This document shows positions 46,500-59,262 of a stretch of 64,000 nt of DNA, piece by piece. Within the stretch, counting starts at the first letter, position 1, and each line of letters begins with the position of its first letter. Location: the NCBI RefSeq assembly GCF_004193775.1, contig NC_041021.1, positions 20,180,632 through 20,244,631 on the forward strand, written 5' to 3'. The notes under the pieces were generated by a model that worked only from the letters and a program-made list of their open reading frames with translations, ran no database searches and was not told where the DNA came from. This DNA comes from Glycine soja (taxonomy: Eukaryota; Streptophyta; Magnoliopsida; Fabales; Fabaceae). Position numbers and translations under genes: made by a program.

Positions 46500-48555
46500 T
46501 TTACGGCACCCCCACCAACGTGCAAGATGAGTAATCTCTGATTGAACGGTCTTGGAAGTCAACACTCAGGAGCGCAGGTTGCTTAAGCAAATAGACCAAT
46601 AACTTGCACCCACATTCCGGTGAAAGTTGAATAAGCAAACATGCGTTTGTGAGAGGATGAGGGACAAGGATGTCCATTTTATCCATATCATTTAGCATTG
46701 TAACTGTGGTTTATAATAATGGCATAAACTTGAAAATCCTGATGAGTCATAACAACAGCTTCCAGAATTGCCCCATGTATGGTGTTGCTTGTCAATGTTA
46801 TGATTCAACAAGCGATTCTCCTCAAATTTCAGCCAGCCCGTATCAATTAGACTTCACACTTTATGCTTCGGGGTCATACAATGCTCAATGGAATGCCCCA
46901 GGGCTCCTCCACGATAAGCACACGTTGCGTTCGAGTCGTATCCTCAGAAAAATGGAGGTTGAGGAACCTTGGTTGGGGTTATGGCTACCATTGAATTATT
47001 GAGTGGATATGGGATCAAGTTTAGCATATGACAACGGAATTTGGGGTGAACCCTACAGGCTTTTTGCTGCAAAATTCCTTTTTGTTGGTGTTTTTTTTGG
47101 TTTGTGCTAAAGGTGGTCTTCGTCATTGGAAGTGCGGTAGACAGGCTTTGTGGTTGATTTAGGGATGGCCTTTGTGGATAACTGGGTGGTGGGTAAGGAG
47201 GTGGTTTGTTATTGACTGAGTAATGACATTGTTGGGTTTGGTGGGAAACTTGGCCGTATAGGAATGGCAGTCACAGCATGGGTTTCTCCCTCATCCTCAC
47301 CCTCTTTATTTGCCCCAGTTTTCTCATTCGTCTAAGCAGGATGATTAAATTTGCCTCTTTTCAGATCCACTTCGATCCTTTCACTGGCGAAGACCAAATC
47401 CGCAAAGCTTTGAGGGTGCGTAGCCCACCATCTTTTCATAGTAGAGTATCGATAATGTGTCTACCATCACGATTATCGTCTCCCTTTCCATCATTGGGGG
47501 TACCACTTGGGCCGCCAGATCCCTCCACCTTTTGGGCGTGTTCTTTGAAAGATCCGTCCCCCTTTTTGCAAATGTTCTGTAGTTGCATCCTATCCAGAAC
47601 CATATCAAAATTGTACTAATACTGCCTAACAAAGGCAACCATTAGGTCCTTCCAAGAATGGACTCGGGAAGGTTCCAAGTTAGTGTACCAGGTAACAGCT
47701 ACCCCAGTAAGACTTTCATGGAAGGAATGTATCAACAATTCCTCATCTTTTGCGTATTCCCCCATCTTCTGAAAATACATCTTTAGATGGTTCTTGGGAC
47801 AAGTAATCCCCTTGTACTTGTCAAAGTCCAGCACCTTGAACTTGGGAGGGGTGATGATATTGGGTACTAGGAACAACTCTTTTAGGTTAGCAAAGGCATA
47901 ATCTTCACCTCCTTCAATGGCCCTGAGCCTTTCCTCTAGATGATCCAACTTTCCCATTCCTGCCATAGTCATGAGGGTTTTTAACCGCTGTGGAACGTGA
48001 GGGTTGTGGTTGTGGATGATATTGAGGGCCCTCCAAAGTGTTTTGCAGGGGTATACCACCAACTGCTTGCCCTTCAGCAGCATATCCGAGGCAAGGCTCG
48101 AAGTTGGCTAGATCGTGGTGGGGAATTTCATGTGTCTCCTCCATGGGTCGAGAGACATGTGCATGATCAGATTGAGGTTGTTGGCTCTTAATGAGTATGG
48201 GAGTGGAGTTATTGACATCCTCATTGGGAATGTACACCACATTGGGTGGTGTATAGTTTGGGAGGCAAGCCATATGGCGGGAAGGCGTGCTTGTTTTGAA
48301 TTTGCACATCATGGGGTCATCCGTACTTCCCAAATCTTTGCCTACCATATCTGAGGTTGGATGATTCATTTGGTTGATGCCGGATGGGGACATCAGGTTC
48401 ACCTTAGCAACAACGCTGGTAGCGGCAATTGCAACCGCATTGGCTTCCATTATCTTCTTCACGCTCATCATGGCTTCCATCATTGTGGCCATTTTCTCTT
48501 TAATGGCCTCCATGTCGGCCTTCATATTCTCTTGTATCTTCTCTACTTCACCCAT
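46500..48555 (-). pseudogene. gag: Ogre gag remnant (element C)
   Basis: Starts at ATG 48555-48553 (MGEVEKIQENMKADMEAIKE, the same coiled coil as in A). The capsid domain is spread over three frames: 48555-47914, 48083-47616 (LEERLRAIEGGEDYAFANL, TWYTNLEPSRVHSWKDL) and 47638-47381 (RWRDLAAQVVPPMME), so at least two frameshifts separate them. Near 46920-46850 a knuckle-like CAYRGG...GHSIEHC can still be read. No protease or RT follows. Confidence 0.8.
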
Positions 48556-49728
48556 TACTCTAGCTCTAGCACAAGTTCGGTGAGGATGCCGTAAAGCATG
48601 TTTTTTTTATAACAATGATTAAGTTCATTTTATTTTATTTTATTTTTCAAGGAAAGAATGCAATGAGCAATGCAACCAATGAAAAGCATGGATGTATGCG
48701 AATGATGTACAGTTGAAGTATTGCGAATTTTTACGCAGGATATGGGGTTGAATCAATTTAGATTTTCAACATGGTCCATGACATCTTTGTCAAGGTGAAA
48801 CTGGAAGTAACAAGGACATTAACAATCCTAAATATGTTTGGCAGTAGACGAAGCAGTGATGTGACTCGATTCATCTTTTGCCCTAATTTTGCAAGACGGT
48901 TACTTCCATATTTCAACTTGACTTGATGAACCTTTTTATAAAAGCATGAGCTTGGTTCAACCCTATAATCCAAGGAATGGCAATTCTGATCGCCAATACT
49001 TCAACAACATCTCATAGGGATGAATGACTCGGGCATACTTTAAGCTATGCATGGAAAATGTAATTATGAAATTGAGATGCCCGAAGAAACACCATTTCCT
49101 AGTTAACCATGCATTAGGTACCATGTTCAATTATTTTGTTTTGTTGTTGTGTGTTTTTTTTTAAGAAATGGGTTTATGATCCCAACATGGTTGGCTCATG
49201 GTGCCTAACACATGCAACTAAGAATGTAGTGTGAAGTTTCACGCTTCCCCTTTTTTGTTTTTGTAGAGGAAAACACAAGGATGAGTAAACATGAAAACAA
49301 ATGGTATGCAATTTTGCAGATCAAAAAGTTTGTTGAACGCATATGCATGATGATGCCATGACTCATGCAAAATGTGAGGCTGGAATATGATAACGGACAA
49401 ATGCAGGAACGACATGTTCATTATGATGTTATGAAGAGATGCTTATGCGATGCATGATATGAATGCATTTTACGGACACGAGAGCCCGGAAAATTATCTC
49501 TTCTTACTTGCACATTTGGGGGTGCAGTGCCCCATGTGTACAATTAAGAAGGTGATATGGACCTTCCGGCTTCCCGTGACAAAGGACGAGACCAACATAC
49601 AATGCATGCTAGAGATAAAATGTGGGAGTGACTTGATTCGCACTGATTTTTGGAGTAAAAACGTGGGATAAACTCATTTTTTTCAAAAAGTTATAACTAG
49701 TCAAGATCTGAGCGACAATACAAACTTC
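48556..49728 (-). other. ORF1-gag spacer of element C
   Basis: Noncoding. 49441-49640 is related to 50760-50975 (shared GAGCCCG, GCCCCA, ACGGACC/ATGGACCTTCC and GATGCAT landmarks), so a leader module appears both before ORF1 and before gag. Confidence 0.45.
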
Positions 49729-50709
49729 CTAGCGGTTTCTAATCATATGGTCCATTAAGTCTATCATATGCTGACAATAGCTGAGAAGTCCGTGGATCTC
49801 CTCGGGGGCGGAGTAGGTGTCCGCCACTGCTTTGGCCTTGGCTAGCAACCGGGGAAGTTCTTGACTCCTGTTCAAAGTAAGAGCAAATCAGTCCGTCCAC
49901 ATTGTTGCCTCTTGGTGCAATGAATCAATTACCCTTTCCCTTTTCGACGCACGAGCGGTGACCTTGTAGCGGATAGACGGGCCTACCTTCTTGGAGAAAA
50001 AAGGTGTGAAACCAGCCACACATAGAGAGCCAGTGCACAACAAACAATTCTTGCGCTGCTCTTTTCACATCCCCGGTCGAACGTGTCATACATGGCCAAA
50101 ATGGCGATGACCGGGCTTTCCTTGCCATGATGAAAGGCGAGGAAAGCGTCAATCGCTGCTAGGTCCACTAACCCTTCCATATTCGGAAAGAGGACAACTC
50201 CAAAGATAAAAAACGCCAAGATGTGAATAAAAGAAAGCCCATTCGCCTTGATTTTCCAAGGCCTTTGCCCTTTCCTCCAAACACTTCCTTGGTACTCCGA
50301 CTACTCCATTTCTGTTTTGCTTTAGACGTTCCAACTCTTGTGCTGAGATTTTCACTACCTTGGCAACTCTTGTCATGGAGGGATAGAACCCAAAGAAAAG
50401 ATATGGCTTCCTTCCTCCCAGTTGGCATCCCAGGATTTCTTCCAACTCTTTCACAGTCGGCACTAGCTGGAAGTCCTCAAATGTGAAGCACCTTAGGGGC
50501 TGGTCATAATACTGGGAAAGGGATGCAATCGGTTCCATGGAGACTTCTACCCTAGCTAGGTCCCAAATCTTACCATAGGCTTTGCGGAAGGCTTACCGTT
50601 GAAGTTGACCCATTAATTGCCCCAACTCTCCTAAACTAGTGACCTCTAAGCTCTTGATTTTGACTTGATAGAACCTCTTTTTAAGCGAAGGCTTTTGACT
50701 TGATCCCAT
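49729..50709 (-). pseudogene. Ogre ORF1 remnant (element C), internally deleted
   Basis: ATG at 50709-50707 (MGSSQKPSLKKRFYQVKIKS). TAA at 50595-50593 replaces the Gln seen in B (LQR-stop-AFRK). The frame then gives SLSQYYDQPLRCFTFEDF and RKPYLFFGFYPS. At about 49945 (HRSCVEK) it jumps out of frame to the ORF1 tail (RVIDSLHQEATMW), removing the central part and the coiled coil. TGA at 49890-49888 replaces an Arg. The tail ends at TAG 49731-49729 after HMIRNR. Confidence 0.78.
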
Positions 50710-51557
50710 GTTTTACTAAAGTGAAATAAAATCTAGTGCGAATCAAAACTCTGACATCTATCATGGGTGGAATGGATGAATGCATGAAGAAATGCATATG
50801 ACACAGATGCAATTTACGAATACGGGAGCCCGAGAAACTGTCTCCTTCTTAGATACAACGTCTAGGGGTAGCAAAGTGCCCCAACGTATGTATTTAAAAT
50901 GGTGACACGGACCCTTCGTTGGTTTGTTTATAGAGGGGATCAAGACAGAACCCATGTGCGATGCATATGCGAAAGGCGCAACACGGGAATGTACATAGTA
51001 TGACAATACTCACTGAATATAAGTAAAAGGGTATATGACACTTATGCATGGCAGTGTGAAAAATGGCACGCAGCGTGTTTGCTCCGTGCCCCTATTTAAG
51101 GGACCTATAAGGGAGAGAGCTAACTAGGCTTTTAGTAATAACCCCCAAGGTAGTCATATCTCTTTTGATAGTTTCTAGAGGTATCATTCTCTTCGAAAAA
51201 CATATTGCAGCAGTAGGGACTACTAGCAACAATAAGTTTTCAAAGAAAAAAGCTCTAGATGAGGGTTCACTGTAATCAAGCAAGTCGGAGACCTAGCATG
51301 ACCACAGATTCACCTCCGCTCCTTATGTTCCCATGAACCCGGGTATAGGGCCCTTTTTCACTCACAGTGTGTGCAAATAGTGTTGGTGTTTGTGTGCATC
51401 AAATGAATAAATATTTACCCCATGCATACATTTTAAAACGCACTAAAAGCAACAAAGAGTTTATATACATAAGAACATAATGAAGGAAAACCAACAAAGG
51501 GATAAGTCACGGTAAAACATTCCACAAGATTAAATGGCCTAACTCTCTAAAAACAGT
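50710..51557 (-). other. 5' leader of element C
   Basis: Reverse complement is homologous to 15004-15691. It carries the conserved stem-loop at 51065-51090 (sense arms GGCACGGAGC and GCTGCGTGCC, loop AAACAC). No coding frame. Confidence 0.65.
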
Positions 51558-51574
51558 CCCCAGTGGAGTCGCCA
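51558..51574 (-). other. Primer-binding site of element C
   Basis: Minus-strand TGGCGACTCCACTGGGG, two bases from the 5' LTR, identical to that of copy B. Confidence 0.9.
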
Positions 51575-51576
51575 AC

Positions 51577-53745
51577 TGTCGCAACCTACCCTTCGGCGGG
51601 AGGGCGACGCGTGACTCGCGGGATGCGTGTTCCACGAAAGGAATACGCGCGGAGTCGCCACCAACGTTTATTTGAGGAAAACGTCGGAAAAACCGGAAAA
51701 GACGCGATCTACGAACTTTTAAGTGAAAGGTTCGGGAGTTGTATTTACGCACGGGGAAGGTATTAGCACCCCACACGTCCGCCCCAAGGGACGGCAGCCT
51801 TGAATCGAATGTGCAAACATGACTTTGATTTTTTATGTTCCCTTTTTATGTCTCTATATCCTTCATACCCTTTTTATATTTTCTCTTTTTGTGGTCGACA
51901 AGGGTGTTTCCCTTTGCTCCTACGTATTCCTCAATTTGGGATGAGAAAATCAGACCTACGTAGTTCTTTTGGAACAAAGTGTTTGGTTTAAGTTTGTTTT
52001 TTGTCTTTTTTGCAAAATATGTTTTTTATTTGAACAAAAGGTCATTTAAGGTGTTGGACCATTAAACGGTCTTTTGATTTTGAAAGGAGAGAAACGTTAA
52101 GGCATTGGACCATTAACGATCTCTTGTTTTTGAAAGAAGAGAAACGTTAAGGCATTTGGACCATTAACGATCTCTTGGGGTGGTCGACAAAAGCGGGGCT
52201 TTTGCTCCTACGTATCCTCAATTGCGATGAGGAAATCAGACCTACGTAGTTCTTGCAAAAGCGGTAAAGTCACATGTTGATTTTATGCTTTTGAATGGTC
52301 CATGTTAACCGATAAAAGCAAAGAGGACCGTTTAAGGCGTTGGACCTTAAAACGGTTTTTAGTGATTTTCGGACAAAACTTGATTTGTGAGTCTATTTTA
52401 GTCTTAGTTTCACTTTGGTTATTAATCAATTCATTCAAGGAAACTTCCAAAGAAAAACGTCCGATTGATTTTTTTAATTTATTTTATTCAAAGATATTTT
52501 GATTATTTTATTATTATTTTTCAAGATATTTTGATTATTTTATTATTATTTTACTTTTTTTGGTTTAACCGAGGTTATAGCGTGAACGATCGGTTAGATT
52601 TCGTTTTAACAGTGATTAAACGAGATTACAACACAAGTGATCGGTTGAAATTCATTTTATCATTTATTAGACGAGAAAACGGCTTAAATAAATGGTTAAA
52701 GCACGTTAAAAACGGAAGAAAAGAAAACTGAAAGTAAACGAAATTAAAGTGAAAGTACACAAAACAAGAAATGAATTGAAAGTCTCGAATTCGAAAACTT
52801 ACCCGTTGAAGAACGAAGAACGAACGAAGAACGGATGAAGAACGGTGAAGAACGATGAAGAATTTCCACAGAATCGCTTACGGAAGCGTTTCGGAAGCAC
52901 CTCGGCTTAGATTTTCTTCACGGAAACGATTTTTCCAAGCAAATTCGAAAGAGAGAGAAGTGCCAAAGGGGCTGAACATTTTGAAACAGCTCCCCCCTCC
53001 CCTATTTATAGAAAAAAGAAGAGGTGCTTGCCGCCCAAAGACTTAATGAAGAAGATTTCTAAGCGCACCCGAATTACTAAGTTCACCCCCCTTTTCGTAT
53101 TTTACGGAAAAGTTACGGAAGCCTTACGGAACTGTTTTCGAATTTGATTTTCATCTTTTTTCTTTTCCCTTTTACCAATGTTAAGTGGAATATGCTTACC
53201 CAAGGTTTTCGGAAATTTTACGGAAGTATTACGGAAGCCGCGGAAGCCGCGGAAGCCCCGAAAACCATTTTTCAAAAACGTGGAGGAGCTTGCCGCCCAG
53301 TTGCTTCCTCCTTAAGCAACCCAACTTCCAAAATGTTCTAGAAGGGCCTAGATTTGAATTGCTATTTACACCCCTATCTTGATAAGTTCACCCCCTTACC
53401 TTTTTTGGTGATTCTTTTTTCGTAAAGTTACGGAAACTTACGAATCTCGTAACGATACTTGTTTTCTTTTCGTAATGTTACGGAACCTTGCGGATTACAT
53501 AATCATCCCCCTTTTGACTTACGGAATGTTACGGAACCTCACTTAATTATGCAACGATGCTTCCATTTGATTTCCGGTGTGTCACGGAAACTTACGGATT
53601 GTGCATCAATATATTTTTTTTGGTTTTTCGGCATGTCCTGGAATTTCACAAATTGCCCAATGATGGATGTCAAGCACCTCACAAGGACCAAAGAAAGGTC
53701 GCATGTCATCAAGCAAAGGTCCCCGGACGAAATTAGGGTATGACA
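51577..53745 (-). repeat. Element C 5' LTR
   Basis: Same length as 35946-38114, two mismatches by eye. Hairpin modules at 51894-51963 and 52183-52249; minus-strand TATA box near 53001-53011. Confidence 0.95.
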
Positions 53746-55420
53746 CGAGGAAAAGAAGGCTCCGAAACATGGCACATGGTGATATCTTGGCATAGCAAAC
53801 CTAGCTGAAGCAAGAAATGGGAAAACCAAGAAGTCAATTGTTGGCCAAAATTTGTGCCAATGACTAGCCAAGAACTTAGCCAAAAATGGAAGACCAATGA
53901 AAACCTAAGCACGGGGCAAACAAAGCTCCAAAACTTGCCACATGGCGATATATTGGCATGGCTGACCTAGCCAAGGCAAGAAATAGGAAAAACCAAGAAG
54001 TCGATTTTTTTGCCAGAATATGTGCTAACGACTAGCCACGAACTTAGTCAAAAATAGGCGGCCAGTTAAAAACTCAACATGGGGCAAACAAACTCTAAAT
54101 CTTTGCATGGGGTAATATCTTTGCATGGGAGACCTAAGATAGGTATGAAACATGCAAAACTAAGAAGTCAATTTTCTGGCCAAAATATGTGTGGATGACT
54201 ACCTAAGAACTTAGTAGAAAATGGGCCATCGAGTAGAAACTTAGCACAGGGAAAACTAAGCTCCAAAACATGGCACAAGTTTATTTCTTTGGATGGGGGA
54301 CCTAACCAAGGCAAGAAACAAAAAAAAAACAAGAAGTCAATTTTTGAGCAAGATTTGTGCCAATAATGACTAGCCAAGAAATTAGCCAAAAAACGAGTGA
54401 CGAGTGAAAACCTAAGCATGACATAAACCAAGCTTCAAAACATGGCACGAGGTGATATCTTGGCATTCCAGACCTAGCCAAGGCAAGAAACGGGCAAAGC
54501 CTAGAAGTGAAGTTTTGGCTAAAATTTGTGCCAAGGATTAGCCAAGAACTTAGTCGAAAACAAGTGACTAATCAAAACCTAAGCACAGGGAAAACCAAGC
54601 TTTGAAAGATGGCACGGGGTGATATCTTTGCATGGGGACCTAGCCAAGGCAAGAAATGATGAAAAACAAGAATTCAATTTTTGGCCAAAATTTGTGCCAA
54701 CGACCAGCGAAGAACTTAGCGGAAAATGGGGACAAGTCAAAACCTTGGCACAGGGAAAACCAAGTTTCTAAACTTGGCATGGGTTGATGATATCTCAGCA
54801 TGGGGGACCTAGCCATGGAAAGAAACAAGCAAAACCAAGATGTCAATTTTTTTGCAAAAATTTGAACTAACTTGCCAAGAACGCCACAGAAGGACAACCA
54901 CTCAAAAACATAGCATGGAGCAAACCAAGCTCCGACACATGGCACATGGTGATATCTTGGCATGGAGGAAAAAGCCAAGGCATGAAACAGGAAAAACCAA
55001 GAAGTCAATATTTTGCCAAAATTTGTGCCAACAACTAGCCAATAAATTAGGCAAAAACAAGCGACTAGTAAAAATTTAACATGGGGCAAACCAAGCCATG
55101 GGGTGATATCTTAGCACGAGGACCTAGCAAAGCCAAGAAAAGGTGAAAACCAAGAAGTTGATTTTTGGCCAAAATTTGTGGCAACAAATAGCCTAGAACT
55201 TAGCAGAAAATGGGCGACCGTTCAAAACCTTAGCATGGGGCAAACCAAGCTCCTGAACATGGTATGGGCTCATATCTTGGCATGGGTGACCTAGCCAAGG
55301 AAAAACACGGTGAAAACCAAGAAGTCAATATTTTGCCAAAATTTGTGCCAACAACTAGCCAAAAACTAAGGCGAAAATAGGCGACCGATCAAAACCTAAG
55401 CATAGGAAAAACCAAGCTAA
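53746..55420 (+). repeat. 167-bp tandem array, right part (about 10 copies)
   Basis: Continues the array at 34029-35945 after the CGAGG duplication. It ends in ACCAAGCTAATAAGTATTG, where a gypsy PPT begins. Confidence 0.9.
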
Positions 55421-55467
55421 TAAGTATTGTTAATTTCGAGGACGGAATTCTTTAAGGAGGGGAGAAA
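55421..55467 (+). other. End of pol-3' region with polypurine tract
   Basis: TTTCGAGGACGGAATTCTTT is followed by AAGGAGGGGAGAAA, the usual sequence before Tekay-type LTRs (FEDE-F-K-GG-like ending plus PPT). It directly precedes TGTAACATC. Confidence 0.7.
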
Positions 55468-56240
55468 TGTAACATCTAAAAAATAATCCAATAATTATTT
55501 AGATAAAGATTATCCAAGTATATCTTTTAGTAAAGGAAAGGATCGATTAAATAGTTTTAATATATTAGATTGTTATAATTTTTGAAAAGATGTTAGTATA
55601 ATAATATATTAGATTGGTTAAAGATAATAAAAATAAAAGATAAAGAAAAGTTGGTTAAACAAATCTGAAAAGATATAATTTCAAATTATGTACGCTTATA
55701 TAAGGATAGATAGTTCATTTTCCTATAAATACACAAATAAACAGTCTCTCTGGCATTAGTGGGTTGCTCAAGGATTCAGAAGAAGGAAGAAAGTAGAGAA
55801 ATTCTATTAAGGCAAAGATAACAAAGAACTCGAATTACTTGCTTCAAGAGGTGAGTAAAACATTTACCTTTTCAAAACTTCCATGATATAGTTTTCAAAG
55901 AAAGTGTTTTGTATTCTTGATATAAATAAATTGGACCGACGAAATTGTAAGTATTTTGTTAAAGTTAAAAAAAACCCTTAGGCACAATTTATTAACAATT
56001 AAATTAACCCTAGCCTACTATGCTAACATTTGATTTGTAGTGACAATACTTGCTTCTTCTTGTTTTTGTGTACAAATAGAAACCTTGGAAAAGAAAGATA
56101 TGGGGTACATGTTTGTTTTTTAAAAATAATTTGGTATCAATTCCTTTAAATTTACTAAAGGGACACCCTATTATGATTACGCATATCAAAGTCTTGCCTT
56201 TAAACATCACAGTGCTAGTTAAGGACAAGTATCTGGACGC
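55468..56240 (+). repeat. Gypsy LTR start (plus), right limit unclear
   Basis: Begins TGTAACATCTAAAAAATAAT. A TATA box CTATAAATAC lies near 55723 and a donor-like AGGTGAGTAA near 55851. No LTR end, PBS or duplication could be found before the 185-bp array starts. Confidence 0.6.
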
Positions 56241-59200
56241 TATTATCCTAAATTTTGTAATACAATAATTGTAAGTTAGAATACATGATAGTAGTACTTG
56301 AATAGTTAGAGCATGAGTAATATATACACGTTATGTAAATTAATATTACTTTATGATATTTGCACTCATGAAGTGAAATTTTGAAGTAAAAGTGATTTTT
56401 TGTTTTGTTTTTTACCACATCTTTAATGCTTTTAAAGGCATAATAGAGTCCCAAAAGTTACCTCGTCAACTTCATTGACATAAAACTACACGAATAAATT
56501 ATTATGTGAAACAAAATATCTGATACACATAACAATCTAGGTTCCAAAAATTGTCCTCTTGAAAAGAAATTTTGAAGTAAAGGTGAGTTTTTTTTATTGG
56601 TTTTTGCCACTTCTTTAATTAATTTTAAGGCCGAATGGAGTCTCAAAAGTTATCTCATTGACTTCATTAACATGAAAATTATGGGAATGAGTTATTATTT
56701 GAACCAAAATATCTTACACACATGACAATTTAGGTGCCAAAATTCACCCTCATAGAATGAACTTTTGAAGTAAAAGTCACTTTTTTCTTATTTTTGGCAA
56801 CTCCTTTAACGAGTTTAATGCTGGATGGAGTCCCGAAAATTTTCTTGTCTTCATTAACATCAAAATACGAGAATGAATCATTATTTGAACCAAAATATCT
56901 GATACACAACAATCTAGGTGCCAAAAATTGCTTTCATGGAATGAACTTTTGAAATAAGTGACTTTTTCTTGTTTGTGGCCACTTCTTTAATGTGTTTTAA
57001 GGTCAAAATTTGCCTTGTTAACTTCATTCACATGAAAATTATGGGAATGAATCATTTTCTGAACCAAAATATCTAATATACATGACAGTCTAGGTTCCAA
57101 AAGTTGCCCTCAGGGAATGAAACTTTGAAGTAAAAGTGATTTTTCTTGTTTTTGCCACTTCTTTAATGTGTTTTAAGGACGAATGGAGTCTCAAAATTTT
57201 TCTTGTTGGACACATTGACATGAAAAATACGGGAATTTATCATTATTTGAACTAAAATTTATGATATAAATAACAATCAAGGTTCCAAAAGTTGCCATCA
57301 TGGAATGAAACTTTGAAGTAAAAGTGATTTTTCTTGTTTTAGCCACTTCTTTAATGCATTTTAAGGCCAAATGGAGTCCCGAAAGTTTTCTTGTTGGCTA
57401 CATTGACATGAAAAATATGGGAATAAATTATTATTTAAAGCAAAATATGTGATACACATAAAAATCTAGGTTCCAAAACTTGCCCTCTTGAAATGAGATT
57501 TTGTAGTAAAAGTGGTCTTTTATTGTTTTTGCTCACTTCTTTAATTCATTTTAAGGCTGAATGGAGTCCCAAAAGTTATATTGTTAAATTCATTGACATG
57601 AAAATTATGCGAACGAGTTATTATTTGAACCAAAATCTTTGACACACATGATAATCTAGGATTTTGAAGTAAAAGTGATTTTTTCTTATTCTTTTGTCAC
57701 TTCTTCAATGCATTTAAGGCTGCATGGAGTCCCAAAAATTTTCTTGTTGTCTTCATTGACATCAAAATACAGGAATGAATCATTATTTGAACCAAAATAT
57801 CTGATACACATAACAAACTACATGCCAAAATTTGACCTCATGGAATGAAATTTTGAAATAAAAGTGACTTTTCTTGTTTGCTGCTACTTCTTTAATGCGT
57901 TTTAAGGTCGACAGTTGTCTTGTTGACTTCATTGACATGAGAAAATATAGGAGTGAATCATTATATGAACCAAGATATTTGATATAGATAACAATCTAGG
58001 TTCCAAAAGTTGTCCTCATGCAATGAAACTTTGAAGTTAAAAGTGATTTTTCTTGTTTTGGCCACTTCTTTAATGCGTTTTAAGGCCGAATGGAGTCCCA
58101 AAAGTTTTCTTGTTGGCTACATTGACATGAAAAATGCGAGAATGAATCATTATTTGAACCAAAATATCTAATAAACATCACAATCGAGGTGCCAAACTTT
58201 GGCATCATGGAATGAACTTTGAATTAAAAGTGATTTTTTCTTGTTTTTGGCCACTTCTTTAATGTCTTTTACGGTCGAATGGAGTCTCAAAAGTTTTCTT
58301 GTATGCTTCATTGGCATGCAAAATACAAGAAGGAATCATTATTTGAACCAAAATATCTAATACACATAACAATATAGGTGCCAAAATTTGCCCCCATGGA
58401 GTGAAATTTTGAAGTAAAAGTGATTTTTTATTCTTTTTGGGCACTTCTTTGATGAATTTTTAGGCCAAATGGATTCCCAAAATTTATATTGTTGACTTCA
58501 TTGACATGAAAATTATGAGAATGAATTATCTTTTGAACCAAAATATCTGACACACATGACAATCTAGGTGCCAAAATTGGCCTTCATGGGATGAAATTTA
58601 GAAGTAAAAGTATTTATTTCTTGTTTTTGGCCACTTCTTTATTGTATTTAAGGCTTGATGGAGTCCTGAAAAATTTATTGTTGTCTTCGTTGACAAAAAA
58701 ACAGGGAATGAATCATTGTTTGAACCGAAATATCTAATATACATAACAATCTAGGTTCCCAAAGATGCCCACATGGAATGCAATTTGAAGTAAAAGTGTT
58801 TTTTCTTGTTTTGGCCACTTTAATGCATTTTAAGGTCGAATAGAGTCCCAAAAGTTTTCTAGTTTGCTACATTGACATGAAGAATACGGGTATGAATCAT
58901 CATTTGAATCAAAATATCTAATATACATAACAATCTAGGTTCTAAAAGTTGCCCTCATGGAATTAACCTTTGAAGTAAAAGTGATTTTTCTTATTTTGGC
59001 CACTTCTTTAATGCATTTTAAGGCCTAATGCAGTCCCAAAATTTTTCTTGTTGGCTAAATTGACATGAAAAATATGGTAATGTATCATTATTTGAACTAA
59101 AATATTATACATAACAATCTAGGTTCCAAAAGTTGCCATCATGGAATGAAACTTTGAAGTAAAAGTGATTTTTCATGTCCCGGAAGTTTTCTTGTTGGCT

Positions 59201-59262
59201 ACATTGACATGAAAAATATGGGAATAAATTATTATTTAAAGCAAAATATGTGATACACATAA
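56241..59262 (+). repeat. ~185-bp tandem array, left part (about 16 copies)
   Basis: Units of about 180-193 bp with TTTGAAGTAAAAGTGATTTT, GGCCACTTCTTTAATGC, TTTTAAGGCCGAATGGAGTC, TTCATTGACATGAAAA, GAATCATTATTTGAACCAAA and ACAATCTAGGTTCCAAAA. The unit start recurs near 56381, 56572, 56765, 57126, 57315, 57855, 58036, 58405 and 59153. No coding. Confidence 0.9.

Larger units (their letters stand above)
35946..53745 (-). mobile_element. Ogre-like non-autonomous element C (17.8 kb), recent insertion
   Basis: Two 2169-bp LTRs (35946-38114, 51577-53745) of identical length with two mismatches seen by eye (36171/51802 and 37201/52832), and a perfect CGAGG duplication (35941-35945, 53746-53750). On the minus strand: PBS, leader, ORF1 remnant, gag remnant, downstream-ORF remnant, minisatellites, 127-bp array, PPT. 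No protease, RT, RNase H or integrase is present. The element must have been moved by enzymes supplied elsewhere. Confidence 0.92.
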
